Shown: positions 33,825 to 43,600, counted from the first letter of the stretch. The stretch is DNA of 55,243 nt from Oscillospiraceae bacterium (GCA_017461565.1 JAFTXQ010000007.1:1-55243); one strand, 5' to 3'. Notes: generated by a model from the sequence alone, not told the origin. Made by a program: numbers and translations.

Positions 33825-34727
33825 TATCATCTCGTCGATGCAGTGCCTTGCCTTTGCGGCGGTGTCTGCGTCAAAGGTTATCTCCATGCCGCCCGTGCCG
33901 CATACGGCGTTGTATACGTCAACAAGGGTGGTTATCTTCATGTCGGAGCAGATAAGGCGCTTTGAGAGGTTGAAGAACTGCTTTTCGGGCATCTCACAGC
34001 TCAGCTGTTCGGTTATGCTTATCTCGGTGCCGATGATGAACTGCTGTGCATCGGACTTTCTCGCATAGGCTATGATACCTGCCGTGGAGCCTATGTAGTC
34101 CGCATTTTCACAGACCTCGGGAGGGCATTCGGGATGTACCAGGAACTTTGCTTCGGGGTACTTCTGCTTTATCCTGAGCACGTCCTGTGCGGTCATCTTT
34201 CCGTGGACGGGACATCCGCCGTCCCAGCATACGATGTTCTTTTCGGGGTATGCGCTCTTCACGAAAGCACCGAGGTTCTTGTCGGGGATGAACAGGATGT
34301 TGTTGTTTTCAAGCCTGCCCACTATCTCCACCGCAGAGGAGGAGGTAACGCACACATCCGTCACGCACTTGAGTGCCGCTGTGGTGTTTATGTAGGACAC
34401 CACGGCATAGTCGGGATGCGCCTTTCTGAACTCAAGCACCTGTTCGGGGGTGAACTGCTCCGCCATGGGACAGCCTGCCTCGTCCGAGGCTATCACCACC
34501 GTCTTGTCGGGAGAGAGGAGCTTTGCGGTCTCCGCCATGAAGTGAACGCCGCACATCACTATCTTCCTGTTTTTGACCTTCTGTGCCTCGACGCTAAGCC
34601 TGAAGCTGTCGCCTACGATGTCTGCCACCTCGCATATCGCACGGGTCTGATAGCTGTGTGCGAGTATGCACACATCGTTTTCCTTTTTTGCTTCAGTTAT
34701 CATTTTCTGGAGCTGTTCGACTGTCAT
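33810..34727 (-). CDS. nadA: Quinolinate synthase A
   Basis: 305 residues. Condenses iminoaspartate with dihydroxyacetone phosphate to quinolinate in NAD synthesis. Three Cys fit the 4Fe-4S ligands: Cys86 (EAGCPMAE), Cys172 (GGCPVH) and Cys260 (RLICSD), with spacing like characterised short NadA proteins. MCGVHFMAET and NTTAALK are also diagnostic. nadB and nadC are not adjacent. Last gene of a six-gene minus-strand operon; its TAG stop is in the edge of the 102-bp repeat array, so the final residues could have been altered by it. Confidence 0.96.
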   Translation of the reverse strand: MTVEQLQKMITEAKKENDVCILAHSYQTRAICEVADIVGDSFRLSVEAQKVKNRKIVMCGVHFMAETAKLLSPDKTVVIASDEAGCPMAEQFTPEQVLEFRKAHPDYAVVSYINTTAALKCVTDVCVTSSSAVEIVGRLENNNILFIPDKNLGAFVKSAYPEKNIVCWDGGCPVHGKMTAQDVLRIKQKYPEAKFLVHPECPPEVCENADYIGSTAGIIAYARKSDAQQFIIGTEISITEQLSCEMPEKQFFNLSKRLICSDMKITTLVDVYNAVCGTGGMEITFDADTAAKARHCIDEMIRLGG

Positions 34728-34745
34728 TTCTTTACGTCCTCCGTC

Positions 34746-36026
34746 TTATTCGGCGTTATCTTCCTTTTGTTTTATCTCAAATCTGATCTTGTCAATCCTC
34801 AGGTTCTCCGCTTCCAGTACGGTTACGGCAAATTCGTCCGTTTCGTGGGTGTCTCCGCTCTTCGGGATGCTTCCGAAAAGCTCCAGCGCCCAGCCCGCAA
34901 CGGTGTGAGCCTCGCTTGTTATCTCAAGCTCTATATCTCTGGAATCGAAGTATCTGCGCAGGGAGTTCAGCGAAACATCGCCGTATATCTCGAATACGTT
35001 CTCCTCCACGAAAGTAACGGGTGCCTTTACCTCGTCGCTCTCGTCCCATATCTCGCCCACCAGCTCCTCGAGGATGTCCTCCATCGTGACTATACCGAGA
35101 GTACCGCCGTGCTGATCCAGCACAACGCTGATATGGCACTTCTGCTTCTGCATGGTGCGGAGCACCTCGGATATCTTCAGCATGTGTGGGAGATAGATGG
35201 TCTCCTGTAAGATACTGCGGATGGTGAAGCCCTCGCCGTCCTTTTCGCACGCCTTGAAGAAGTCCTTTTCGGTGATGACGCCGATGATGTTGTCAAGCGT
35301 CTTTTCGTATACGGGCATTCTGGAATACTCCTCCGAGAGGAACTTCTCACGTACCTCGTCAACGCTGTCGGATATCTCCACTGCCACTATGTTAACACGG
35401 GGAGTGATTATCTCGTCAACGGTTATCTCGTCGAATTCCAGTGCGCTTCGTACAAGGTTGGACTCCTGGGTCTCCAGCACGCCCTCGTCCTCGGACTCCT
35501 CGATGATGGCTTTAAGCTCCTCCTCGGTGAAGCTTACGGAGTCCTTTGTTTTCAGAAGCTTTGCAACGCCCTTTTTCATCAGTATGAACAGTGCGGAAAA
35601 GGGAGTGAAGATGAACATAAGGAAGCTGATGGGACCCGAAACAGCGATACTGAATGTTTCGGCATTATCTTTTGCGATGCTCTTGGGGAGCACCTCGCCG
35701 AAGATAAGCACGATGACTGTCGTAGCTATTGTTGATACAAGAGAACCGTAGGTGTCGCCCGAGCCTTTGCTGAGGTTATTCATGAGGTTTATCGTCAGCA
35801 GTGTCGCAATAGAGGAACAGGCGATGTTTACGATGTTGTTTCCGATGAGGATAGTGGTGATGGTCTTGTCGTATTTTTTCATGACCCTGAGTGCTCTTTC
35901 GGCACCCTTTGAGCCGTTGTCCGCCATGCTTCTGAGGCGTATCCTGTTTGCGCTTGAAAGTGCGGTCTCCGATGCGGAGAAGAAGGCTGAAAGTGCGATA
36001 AGTATGATTATAAGTGCTATGTCCAT
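34746..36026 (-). CDS. CNNM/CorC-HlyC family membrane protein with CBS domains
   Basis: 426 residues. N-terminal DUF21 region (about 1-180) has four hydrophobic helices and the SASETALSSANRIRLR signature; a CBS pair follows (about 205-330), then a CorC_HlyC domain (about 345-425). Family members move Mg2+ or Na+. It is often misnamed hemolysin. It starts 7 bases after the ArsC-like gene. Confidence 0.92.
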   Translation of the reverse strand: MDIALIIILIALSAFFSASETALSSANRIRLRSMADNGSKGAERALRVMKKYDKTITTILIGNNIVNIACSSIATLLTINLMNNLSKGSGDTYGSLVSTIATTVIVLIFGEVLPKSIAKDNAETFSIAVSGPISFLMFIFTPFSALFILMKKGVAKLLKTKDSVSFTEEELKAIIEESEDEGVLETQESNLVRSALEFDEITVDEIITPRVNIVAVEISDSVDEVREKFLSEEYSRMPVYEKTLDNIIGVITEKDFFKACEKDGEGFTIRSILQETIYLPHMLKISEVLRTMQKQKCHISVVLDQHGGTLGIVTMEDILEELVGEIWDESDEVKAPVTFVEENVFEIYGDVSLNSLRRYFDSRDIELEITSEAHTVAGWALELFGSIPKSGDTHETDEFAVTVLEAENLRIDKIRFEIKQKEDNAE

Positions 36027-36033
36027 GTCGGGT

Positions 36034-36369
36034 CTATTCCCATCCTTTCCATATTTCAGGCTTGTAGCCTGTGGTTGCCTGTTTTCCGTTTCTCACGATA
36101 GGTGTTTTATAAAGCTTCGGGTTCTCCGAAAGCTTTTCGGGCTTTGCGTCGTCGTAGAGATACTTTATCTCGGCGTAGTCCTTTGAGTCCTCGTCTATCA
36201 CCGAGTCTATCTTACCGCCGAGGGCTTTCACCACGCTGTCAAGCTCCCCCTTGCTGAGTCCCTTTGAAAGTATGTCAATGAACTGATATTTTATGCCACG
36301 CTCCTTGAAATACCGCTCGGCTTTTTTGGTGTCGAAGCATTTCGATTTTCCGAATATCTGGATATTCAT
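36034..36369 (-). CDS. ArsC/Spx-fold small protein
   Basis: 111 residues with a thioredoxin-like ArsC fold: FGKSKCFDTKKAERYFKERG at the N terminus with a single Cys and LYKTPIVRNGKQATTGY near the end. Spx has CxxC in this place and arsenate reductase has an Arg triad not evident here, so either a redox protein of unknown role or a regulator is possible. The start ATG overlaps the preceding stop (ATGA, 36366-36369) and has GGGGAGGT upstream, so translation is coupled. Confidence 0.85.
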   Translation of the reverse strand: MNIQIFGKSKCFDTKKAERYFKERGIKYQFIDILSKGLSKGELDSVVKALGGKIDSVIDEDSKDYAEIKYLYDDAKPEKLSENPKLYKTPIVRNGKQATTGYKPEIWKGWE

Positions 36370-37169
36370 ACCGTGACCTCCCCGAGAGCATATTGCTTTA
36401 TCGCCTTTGTCACGCCGCCGCTGTTGTTGCTTTCGGCACGATGGGTGCATATACTCTTGATGTAGTCGTTGCCGTTCTCCATCGCAAAGCTCATGCCTGC
36501 GTTAAGGAGCATATCGGTATCGTTGTAGTAGTCGCCGAACGCCATGACCTCGCTTTTGTCGATGCCAAGAAGCTCGCACATCTTTTTAAGGGCACTGCCC
36601 TTGCTGATGCCGCCTGCCATTACGTCCATCCATATCACGCCCGAGACCTGTATGTTCAGTCTGTCGCCGAATATTGCGTCAAGGGCAGGCTTTCCACGCT
36701 CCTGTGCGCCCTGCATATCGCAGACCGCAAGCTTGTAGATGGTGTCTTTGATGGACAGCAGGTCATCGCACTCGATGTGGTTCTTGTAGAACTTTGCGAC
36801 CTCCCTGTTGAAATCCTCGCTGTCGGGCAGGTGGTATGTACCGCCTTCGGCGCAGACCAGAAGCTTAAGTCCGCCTATCCTTTCCGCCGCCTGTACGAAC
36901 TCCTCAAAGGTGGCGCGGTCAAGCGGTGTGATGTGTATCGGCTTGCCGCCGTGCATTATGTAGGCGCCGTTGTCGCAGATGTAGTCCAGCCTTGTGCGGT
37001 ATTCCTCAGGAAACAGATGCCCCACCGCCGCATAGGTCCTGCCGCTGGACACAACGAATTTTATTCCCTTTTCGTCCAGACGGTCGATGACCTCGTAGAA
37101 ATCGGGCGGAAGCTGCTTTTTGTCATCAAGCAGCGTGCCGTCCATGTCGCTTGCTATCAGTTTTATCAT
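36366..37169 (-). CDS. HAD-superfamily Cof-type phosphatase
   Basis: 267 residues. DMDGTLL (nucleophile Asp8), SSGRT, a Lys in GISKGSALKK and FGDYYNDTDML give all four HAD motifs; the C2B-type cap lies between. Family members dephosphorylate sugar phosphates, FMN or PLP. Middle of the six-gene operon, coupled to the ArsC-like gene. Confidence 0.9.
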   Translation of the reverse strand: MIKLIASDMDGTLLDDKKQLPPDFYEVIDRLDEKGIKFVVSSGRTYAAVGHLFPEEYRTRLDYICDNGAYIMHGGKPIHITPLDRATFEEFVQAAERIGGLKLLVCAEGGTYHLPDSEDFNREVAKFYKNHIECDDLLSIKDTIYKLAVCDMQGAQERGKPALDAIFGDRLNIQVSGVIWMDVMAGGISKGSALKKMCELLGIDKSEVMAFGDYYNDTDMLLNAGMSFAMENGNDYIKSICTHRAESNNSGGVTKAIKQYALGEVTV

Positions 37170-37184
37170 TTCTTTTGTCCTCTG

Positions 37185-38153
37185 TCAGTTCAGTATATTT
37201 TTCTTTGTATCATAAAGCATATCGGTATCATACAGCGATATGTTGTATCTCTTTATTGCGTCGCTGATATCGTATGCAAGGTCGTCGGGTATCTCCTCGT
37301 TGTCGATGAAGTTCTCCAGTGCGCTGACGAAATTCTTTCTCAGCAGCATCTTGTCCTTGAGCATCATCTTCATGGGAACACGCTTGCCCGTATCCGCATT
37401 CCTCAGGTCCATGATGTCTGAGTCAAGCAGCCGCATTATATGGGATATGCTGTCACGGCTGTGAGGTCCGAACACAAGCTGATGGTACACGGCAGCCTTG
37501 CACAGCGCTGCCATGTTGAACTCGTCGGGAAGCACCTCGTACACCGACATCAGCGTGAACAGGAACTCCTCGATAGAAGCGTAGTTCTCGGAAAGCCCCA
37601 TGCACATAGTAAGGCTGTCCACGTTCGCCGCCGAAAATTTGATAGCGCTGTCAAGCGCTGTCTTGTACTTGTTCATCGGGCAAATGTCGATAGGGACAGG
37701 CAGTACGCACTTTGCGCCGTATACATATTTGTGCGCCTCTTCCCTGCTCATCATGGAGTAGCTGCCACGCAGCCTTACCATCTCGATGCGCCCCTTCAGC
37801 TGTGCCTGCGCAAGCGAAAGCATCTGCCTTGAAAGCTTGCTCACCGCCGGGAACTCCATAATGATAGGCGTGTTTTTAACCTTTATGCGCTCCTTGAAAT
37901 CATTGATGGTCACAACGGTGTATCTGAAATCGAACACCTCTGTAAGCTCTGCAAACATCGGGTCTCCCAGACGGAAGATATAGTTCACGCCGTCGGGAAG
38001 CTCGTTCATCTTCATCACCGTGCGGAAATCCAGCTCCACATGTTTCACGCCTGCCTCTGCGAGCGCCGATATATAATTGTAGATGTGCTTAGGTATTGCT
38101 GTCTCGCATATCGGAAGCGTGCACAGGCTGTTGTCCGTAATTACAGTTTTCAT
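37185..38153 (-). CDS. TIM-barrel protein resembling HMGL/isopropylmalate-synthase barrels
   Basis: 322 residues. The start (ITDNSLCTLP) and following alternation of hydrophobic strands and helices (VKHVELDFRTV, YIFRLGDP, EMVRLRGSYSMM, VDSLTMCMGLSE) suggest a DRE-TIM-like alpha/beta barrel as in homocitrate or isopropylmalate synthases, but the metal-binding HxH and DTTLRDG motifs are not intact. A CxPM segment (CPMNKY) occurs mid-chain. I cannot name the reaction. It lies 8 bases after the FakA-like mini-gene, so the two are likely co-expressed. Confidence 0.6.
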   Translation of the reverse strand: MKTVITDNSLCTLPICETAIPKHIYNYISALAEAGVKHVELDFRTVMKMNELPDGVNYIFRLGDPMFAELTEVFDFRYTVVTINDFKERIKVKNTPIIMEFPAVSKLSRQMLSLAQAQLKGRIEMVRLRGSYSMMSREEAHKYVYGAKCVLPVPIDICPMNKYKTALDSAIKFSAANVDSLTMCMGLSENYASIEEFLFTLMSVYEVLPDEFNMAALCKAAVYHQLVFGPHSRDSISHIMRLLDSDIMDLRNADTGKRVPMKMMLKDKMLLRKNFVSALENFIDNEEIPDDLAYDISDAIKRYNISLYDTDMLYDTKKNILN

Positions 38154-38161
38154 CGGGTGTT

Positions 38162-38413
38162 TTATCCTTTCAGACCACGTGACTGACGGTCCATATCCTC
38201 TATTACGATATCAAATATCTCGCCGAGCGTTGCGCAGTATTCCAGCAGCTTCCATGGCTCGTTGGTGTGGAAGTGTATCTTAATAAGATCCTCGTCTCCA
38301 ACCGCAAGCAGGCTGTCGCCCTTGAAATTCCCGGTTATGTAGTCGTTTATTGCGTCCTCGTCAAGGCCTTCGCCCTCAATGAGAAGCTGTGTATCATAGC
38401 GGTATTCAAGCAT
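38162..38413 (-). CDS. Stand-alone FakA/DAK C-terminal-domain mini-protein
   Basis: 83 residues. The sequence from YRYDTQLLIEG through GDSLLAVGDEDLIKIHFHTN, PWKLLEYCATLGEI and IEDMDRQ closely follows the extreme C-terminal domain of FakA-type (DhaL-like) fatty acid kinases, where it reads GDSLVVVGDDDLVKVHVHT... The kinase and middle domains are absent, and no adjacent frame restores them, so this is not a simple truncation by frameshift in the window. AGGAG precedes the ATG and a good promoter lies upstream, so it is a real gene. First gene of a six-gene operon. Confidence 0.75.
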   Translation of the reverse strand: MLEYRYDTQLLIEGEGLDEDAINDYITGNFKGDSLLAVGDEDLIKIHFHTNEPWKLLEYCATLGEIFDIVIEDMDRQSRGLKG

Positions 38414-38459
38414 TTTGTTATCTCCTTTATAATATAGCTGAGCTTATCTGCGCCAGCAT

Positions 38460-38488
38460 TATATACGATCAGACTCCGCAGATGTCAA
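38460..38488 (-). promoter_or_regulatory. Promoter of the six-gene nadA operon
   Basis: Minus strand TTGACA (38488-38483), 17 bases, TATATA (38465-38460), 47 bases before the first ATG. Confidence 0.75.
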
Positions 38489-38520
38489 AACTCCGATCCG
38501 TACGGCGATTTTTTCGGTTT

Positions 38521-39193
38521 CGCACTGCGAAAGCAACGGCGCTCCGCCGTTGAAGAAAATATTGCAAGGTGGTTCGGTCGGCAACGCCGAGCGAAACACA
38601 CTGCCGTTTGTCTGCGCCAGCAGACGATAGGATATGTTTCAATAAATTCGGCGCAAAAGCGATAGCTTTTGGAACAAGCCAAATTTATTATACCAAGAAA
38701 GCAAATGCGAAGCATTTGAGTGCCGACAGGCACAGACGGCGAATGCCGTCCTTTCTGCCATTCAATAAATTCGGCGCAAAAGCGATAGCTTTTGAAGTAA
38801 GCCAAATTTATTATACCAAGAAAGCAAACACGAAGTGTTTGTTAACGGCGACAGCCGTTGTCTGCAAAGCAGACCTTTCTGCCGTTCAATAAAAACAGCG
38901 CAATTGCGCAGCAATTGAAGCAAGCTGTTTTTATTATAATATATCCGCAGAGCGGCAGCTCTGCAAAACGGCGACAGCCGTTTGTCTGCGCCAGCAGACG
39001 ATAGGATATGTTTCAATAAATTTGGCGCAAAAGCGATAGCTTTTGGAACAAGCCAAATTTATTATACTAGGAAAGCAAATGCGAAGCATTTGAGTGCCGA
39101 CAGGCACAGACGGCGAATGCCGTCCTTTCTGCCGTTCAATAAATTCGGCGCAAAAGCGATAGCTTTTGGAACAAGCCAAATTTATTATACCAC
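38521..39193. repeat. Array of covarying hairpin (A) and cloverleaf (B) modules
   Basis: Five A modules (38641-38689, 38764-38812, 38888-38935, 39015-39063, 39138-39186) alternate with B modules (38696-38756, 38819-38880, 38941-39009, 39071-39129), with a truncated B at 38602-38636 and decayed hairpins at 38521-38600. A: a 12-bp outer stem, a 7-bp inner hairpin and a fixed asymmetric internal loop (G / GAACAA-like). B: three short hairpins inside a 5-6-bp closing stem. Stem sequences change between copies while pairing is kept. Repeat periods are 123, 124, 127 and 123 bases. Open frames across it are by-products. Confidence 0.9.
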
Positions 39194-39274
39194 ACTCCTC
39201 CCCAATATTCAAGCGGTAACTATTGCCCTTTAGTTCATTCCTAATAAAAAAATCAAAAAATTCAGTTTACCCCC

Positions 39275-39303
39275 TTGACAAATCCTGCGGAATGGTGTAT
39301 ACT
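39275..39303 (+). promoter_or_regulatory. Promoter of the DAHP synthase gene
   Basis: TTGACA (39275-39280), 17 bases, TATACT (39298-39303), 56 bases before the ATG, about 80 bases after the hairpin array. Confidence 0.85.
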
Positions 39304-39358
39304 TCATTACATAAAAGCTAAAAAGCATAAAAGCACTAAAGCAAAAAGGAGAAACATC

Positions 39359-40372
39359 ATGATACTCAGACTTAAAGCAAATTCCGCAGAAAACGAGATA
39401 AAGGAGCTTGCAGAGCGCCTGCATTCGCTCGGCTTCCGCACCAATATAAGCACCGGCGCACATCAGACAATAATCGGACTGATAGGAGACACATCCAAGA
39501 TCGACACCGATACACTGGTTGCGCTCAACCCGATAGTCGAGGACGCAAAGCGCATCTCGGAGCCTTTCAAGGCGGCAAACCGCAAATTCCATCCCGAAAG
39601 CACAGTTGTCGATGTAAACGGAGTAAAGATAGGCGAGGGCTGGTTCCATGTGATCTCGGGACCCTGCTCGGTAGAATCCGAGGAGCAGATCATAAAGGTG
39701 GCAAAGTCCGTAAAGGAGAGCGGCGCAACGCTGCTGAGAGGCGGCGCCTTCAAGCCGAGAACGTCTCCATACTCCTTCCAGGGACTCCACGGCGAGGGTA
39801 TACGCCTGCTACTGGAGGCAAAGAAGGAAACAGGGCTCCCCATCGTCACCGAGATAATGGATATCTCCACCATCGACCTGTTTGAAGACGTCGATGTTAT
39901 CCAGGTCGGCGCAAGAAATATGCAGAACTTTGAAATGCTTAAGGAGCTTGGCAAATGCAAAAAACCGATACTGCTGAAGCGTGGACTCGCAAACACCATC
40001 GAGGAGTTCCTCATGAGCGCAGAGTACATCATGGCAGGCGGCAACAGCAACGTCATCCTGTGCGAGCGTGGAGTGCGCACCTTTGAGACCATGACACGAA
40101 ATACACTCGATCTTGCGGCGGTCGCACTGCTGAAGCAGCTTACGCACCTGCCCGTCGTCGTAGACCCCAGCCATGCGGCAGGTATCAGGAGCCTTGTCGC
40201 TCCGCTTTCAAGGGCGGCTCTTGCTGTGGGCGCAGACGGTCTTATGATAGAGTCGCACAACGACCCTGCAAAGGCTCTTTGCGACGGCGCACAGTCGCTT
40301 GACCTGGATATGTTCCGTGACCTCATGGTTGATATCAGAAACAGGGTAGCTTTTGAGGGCAAAAAAATGTAA
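39359..40372 (+). CDS. aroF: 3-deoxy-7-phosphoheptulonate (DAHP) synthase, type I beta
   Basis: 337 residues. First step of the shikimate pathway: PEP plus erythrose 4-phosphate to DAHP. An N-terminal ferredoxin/ACT-like regulatory segment (about 1-70) precedes the barrel, with GPCSVES, RGGAFKPRTSPYSFQG, QVGARNMQN, KRG and VDPSHAAG motifs. This layout (as in Thermotoga) is usually feedback-inhibited by aromatic amino acids through the N-terminal domain. AAGGAG at 39345-39350 fixes the start; longer frames from 39275 include the promoter. Confidence 0.95.
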   Translation: MILRLKANSAENEIKELAERLHSLGFRTNISTGAHQTIIGLIGDTSKIDTDTLVALNPIVEDAKRISEPFKAANRKFHPESTVVDVNGVKIGEGWFHVISGPCSVESEEQIIKVAKSVKESGATLLRGGAFKPRTSPYSFQGLHGEGIRLLLEAKKETGLPIVTEIMDISTIDLFEDVDVIQVGARNMQNFEMLKELGKCKKPILLKRGLANTIEEFLMSAEYIMAGGNSNVILCERGVRTFETMTRNTLDLAAVALLKQLTHLPVVVDPSHAAGIRSLVAPLSRAALAVGADGLMIESHNDPAKALCDGAQSLDLDMFRDLMVDIRNRVAFEGKKM

Positions 40373-40375
40373 AGT

Positions 40376-40403
40376 AAAAGGAGCGGCTGCGGCTGCTCCT
40401 TTT
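40376..40403 (+). terminator. Terminator of the DAHP synthase gene
   Basis: AAAAGGAGC / GCTCCTTTT stem with a GC-rich loop and T run. Confidence 0.85.
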
Positions 40404-40423
40404 CATGTATATTTTGTATGCTG

Positions 40424-40450
40424 TTTAACCGTTTCCCTTAAACGGTTAAA
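40424..40450. promoter_or_regulatory. Perfect palindromic site upstream of the adhesin promoter
   Basis: TTTAACCGTTT (40424-40434) and AAACGGTTAAA (40440-40450), 11-bp arms with a 5-base centre, 27 bases upstream of the -35 box. No T run follows, so an operator is more likely than a terminator. Confidence 0.55.
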
Positions 40451-40477
40451 TATGTCTGTAAATTGTTTGTTTTTTTG

Positions 40478-40507
40478 TTGACAAACCACTCCTGAATGTG
40501 GTATACT
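40478..40507 (+). promoter_or_regulatory. Promoter of the adhesin gene
   Basis: TTGACA (40478-40483), 18 bases, TATACT (40502-40507), giving a ~105-base leader that is AT-rich; GGAGGT at 40610-40615. Confidence 0.75.
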
Positions 40508-40619
40508 GTATTAAATAAAATATACTGCTGTCTAAAAAAATTAGCAGAGCTTTATATTTTTTTCATTTCTGGCAATTTTTGTGCCTTTCAATTTTTCATA
40601 TACATATATGGAGGTAATT

Positions 40620-43600
40620 ATGAAAAAGAAGATATTTGCCGTGTTCACTGCGGCAATAGTTTCGCTCCAGTGCTTTACGGGCGTTCCGTTCGGCAACGGA
40701 AGCTCCGTGCAGACTGTGGCAGGCGCCGCATTTGACGACGCCGTGTCCGCCGACGAGGCAGGCATGACCTATACGGCAAGCGTACTCATCAACGGCCAGC
40801 CGCTTACAGCAGACACCACCGTAAAAACAGGCGACCGCTTGAAAATGACGTTCGACTGGAAGCTGCCGACAAACTTTGTGTACGTTAACGGAACGTTTGC
40901 GATCGACCTCAGCGAAAAGCTTTACGGCATAACGCTGGACGAGGTGACCATCCCCGTAAGCGATATCGCAAAGTACACCATCGAAGACAATATGCTTTAT
41001 ATCGAGCTCTTCACAGGTTCAAGCGGACGTGAGGGCGGATGTAACCTGGACGGTACTATCAACCTCGAGGGCGTTGACGACGCTGACGACGGCGAGTTTG
41101 AGCTGAAGTATTTCGGCACGACTATGCCTGTCCGTGTTCCCGAAAAGATCTCAGGTCTCTGGGTCAACAAGGAGAGAGTCGGCAGTGTTTATGTCGGCGG
41201 CGACGGCAACTACTACCAGGATTTCAGAGTCTATATAGGAAGCAACGGCTCCGACTCCACAAACATCAACATAACCGATATGTTTGACAGCTCGGTTTAC
41301 AGCGAGATCTCAAAAGTCGCAGTGGGCGGCGTAGGTGCGTCTTATGGCACTGTCGCAGACGATCCTGCCACCACCGATGTGACGGAAAGCGGATTTAACC
41401 TTATCATCAATGCACTCGGCGCAGGTGAGGTCACCACTGTTACCTATACCCTTAAGGTGGACAAGGACAAGGTCCTCTCCAATACGCTGACAGATACCCA
41501 GAAGCAGAATACCGTTACCGCCTACGGCAACGGCGACAGCTCCAAGACCTATACCGACAAGGAAGTATACTGGGCGGAGCTTCCCACTGTCTACAAGACA
41601 GGAACCTATGACGCCGTTACAAACAAGATCACCTGGACGATAACCGTAAAGACGAACATCGTGGGCGAGACCGACTTCACCGTGACCGATACCCCCGATG
41701 CGCTTATCGCAGATAAGGTAGCGGCTTCGGCAGTTGGCGCAGATCTCAGGATCACAAAGTCCGAGATGGATTACGACAGCATCAACAAGGCTTATACATA
41801 TTCGTATACCATCGACGCTCCTGCGGCAGGACTCACTCCCACCGCTATAAACAACAAGGCTGCTGCCGAGTTCCCCACATACCCCAATCTCGGAACAGAA
41901 AGCTCTGCAAATGTGACCATCCCCGGTTCTCTTACAGACTTCGTACACAAGAGCTATACTGAGCCTGCAGGCGGATACATCGACTGGAGTATCGATGTTG
42001 AGCTTCCCACAGGCGAGGATATCACCTCCGTTGTAGTAGAGGACAGACTTTACGACGGTGACTACGCAAACAAGACAAAATATCAGGGCGACGGAAAGCC
42101 TGTTAATATCGATCACAGCAAGCTGGATGCAGAGGTTTATGTAAACGGCGCAGTTCAGGCTTATGAGATATTCCTAAATCCCGGCACAAGCAGAGTGTTC
42201 CTCGGCCGTCTCAATCCCGACGGAACCGTTGCTGAGATCATCGGCGAGGTAAAGAACCAGTACGGCGACTACTTTGCGCTGACAATTGCTGATGTGCAGT
42301 ATAGTTATTATGAAAACGGCGAATACGGCCCCAACACATCAAAGAATCTGACCTCCGACTTCCTTGCTGTCAACAAGGACAATGACGTTGTCATCAAGGT
42401 AAAGGTCTCCACCACATATCAGGACTCCGTACTCAACTGCTCCAACACTGCCTATGCAAGCGTTACCATTGACGGCTCCACCGTGCAGGAGGGCTCAAGA
42501 GCAAAGTATGTAAAGGACTTCGACGCCTCCAAGTACGGATATCCTGCAAACATGAACCACTATGCGGATGTTATCTGGCCAAAACCCGATCCTCTGCGTA
42601 ATCCTCTCGGCTGGATGCTGACCGCCTCCTCCGCTGATTATGCCGCAGGCGATGTGCTTACCTTTACGGATACCATCCCCGATGGCCTTGAATATGTCGA
42701 CAAGAGTGCGCTGATCTATATTGCTTCTATCGATGGCGATATATATACTTACAGCGCAGACCAGACCGCTCTCAGCATCACAACGAGCGGAAATACCATC
42801 ACATTTACCATCAACGTAAACGATACACTGGTGAGCCAGCTTGCTACGGCAAACGGCGAGTCCACGCTGAAGCTCAACTACCTCACCCAGATGACCGAGG
42901 CAGCCTATGCGGAGTTCATCGCAGGAGGCGTTGAGAAGAGCTTTACAAACAGCGCAACGGTGTCTGTCTATGACGCAAGCAAGTCGCAGAACAACGATCT
43001 CGGCACCGTGACAGCAACACAGATGCTCACTCCCGATATCAAGAAGATCGTCCAGAAAGAGATCACAAGCCCCGACAAAGGCATCAGGGAGAACGGAAAA
43101 GTCTACGCAGAATACAAGATCGTTATCAATGCGGCTGATGTTGAGCTTTTCAACGGCGCTAAGTACACCGCTACCGATACGCTCGGCTCAAGACTCACAC
43201 TTGTGGACGGCACGCCCATCATCTCTCCCAATACCAACGGTGAGTCTGTCTCCTATGACAAGGCAGGCGGAAACAAGCTGACATTCAGCAACCTGCAGGA
43301 CGGCACAACATACACCATCACCTACAGAGTGCTTGTAGACCAGCTTGCATCCAATGAGGCGGACGACTGCACAAGCGAGCAGATAGTGCAGATGTTCGGA
43401 AACTATGTTTCCCTGACCCTTGCAGGCAGCAACGAGGTTTCCCAGAGCATGGTACTTGCCAAGGATTCCTACGACTCGGGCGCATACTACATCCATGACG
43501 AGCTGACAGGCACCATCACCATCTCCGGTACAAAGAGCTGGACGCAGGATGACAAGCATCCCGGTGCACGTCCTCAGTTCATTTCGGTAAAGCTGAAGGT

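Noticed and set aside
33247-34068. Long + strand open frames with 34-residue repeats
   Set aside because: The 102-bp repeat length is divisible by three so any stop-free frame stays open; no ribosome site, and the 3' part is antisense to nadA.
38569-39233. Open frames with repeated NKFGAKAIAFGTSQIYY reading, on both strands
   Set aside because: They are translations of the hairpin array; the base changes keep pairing, not protein sequence.
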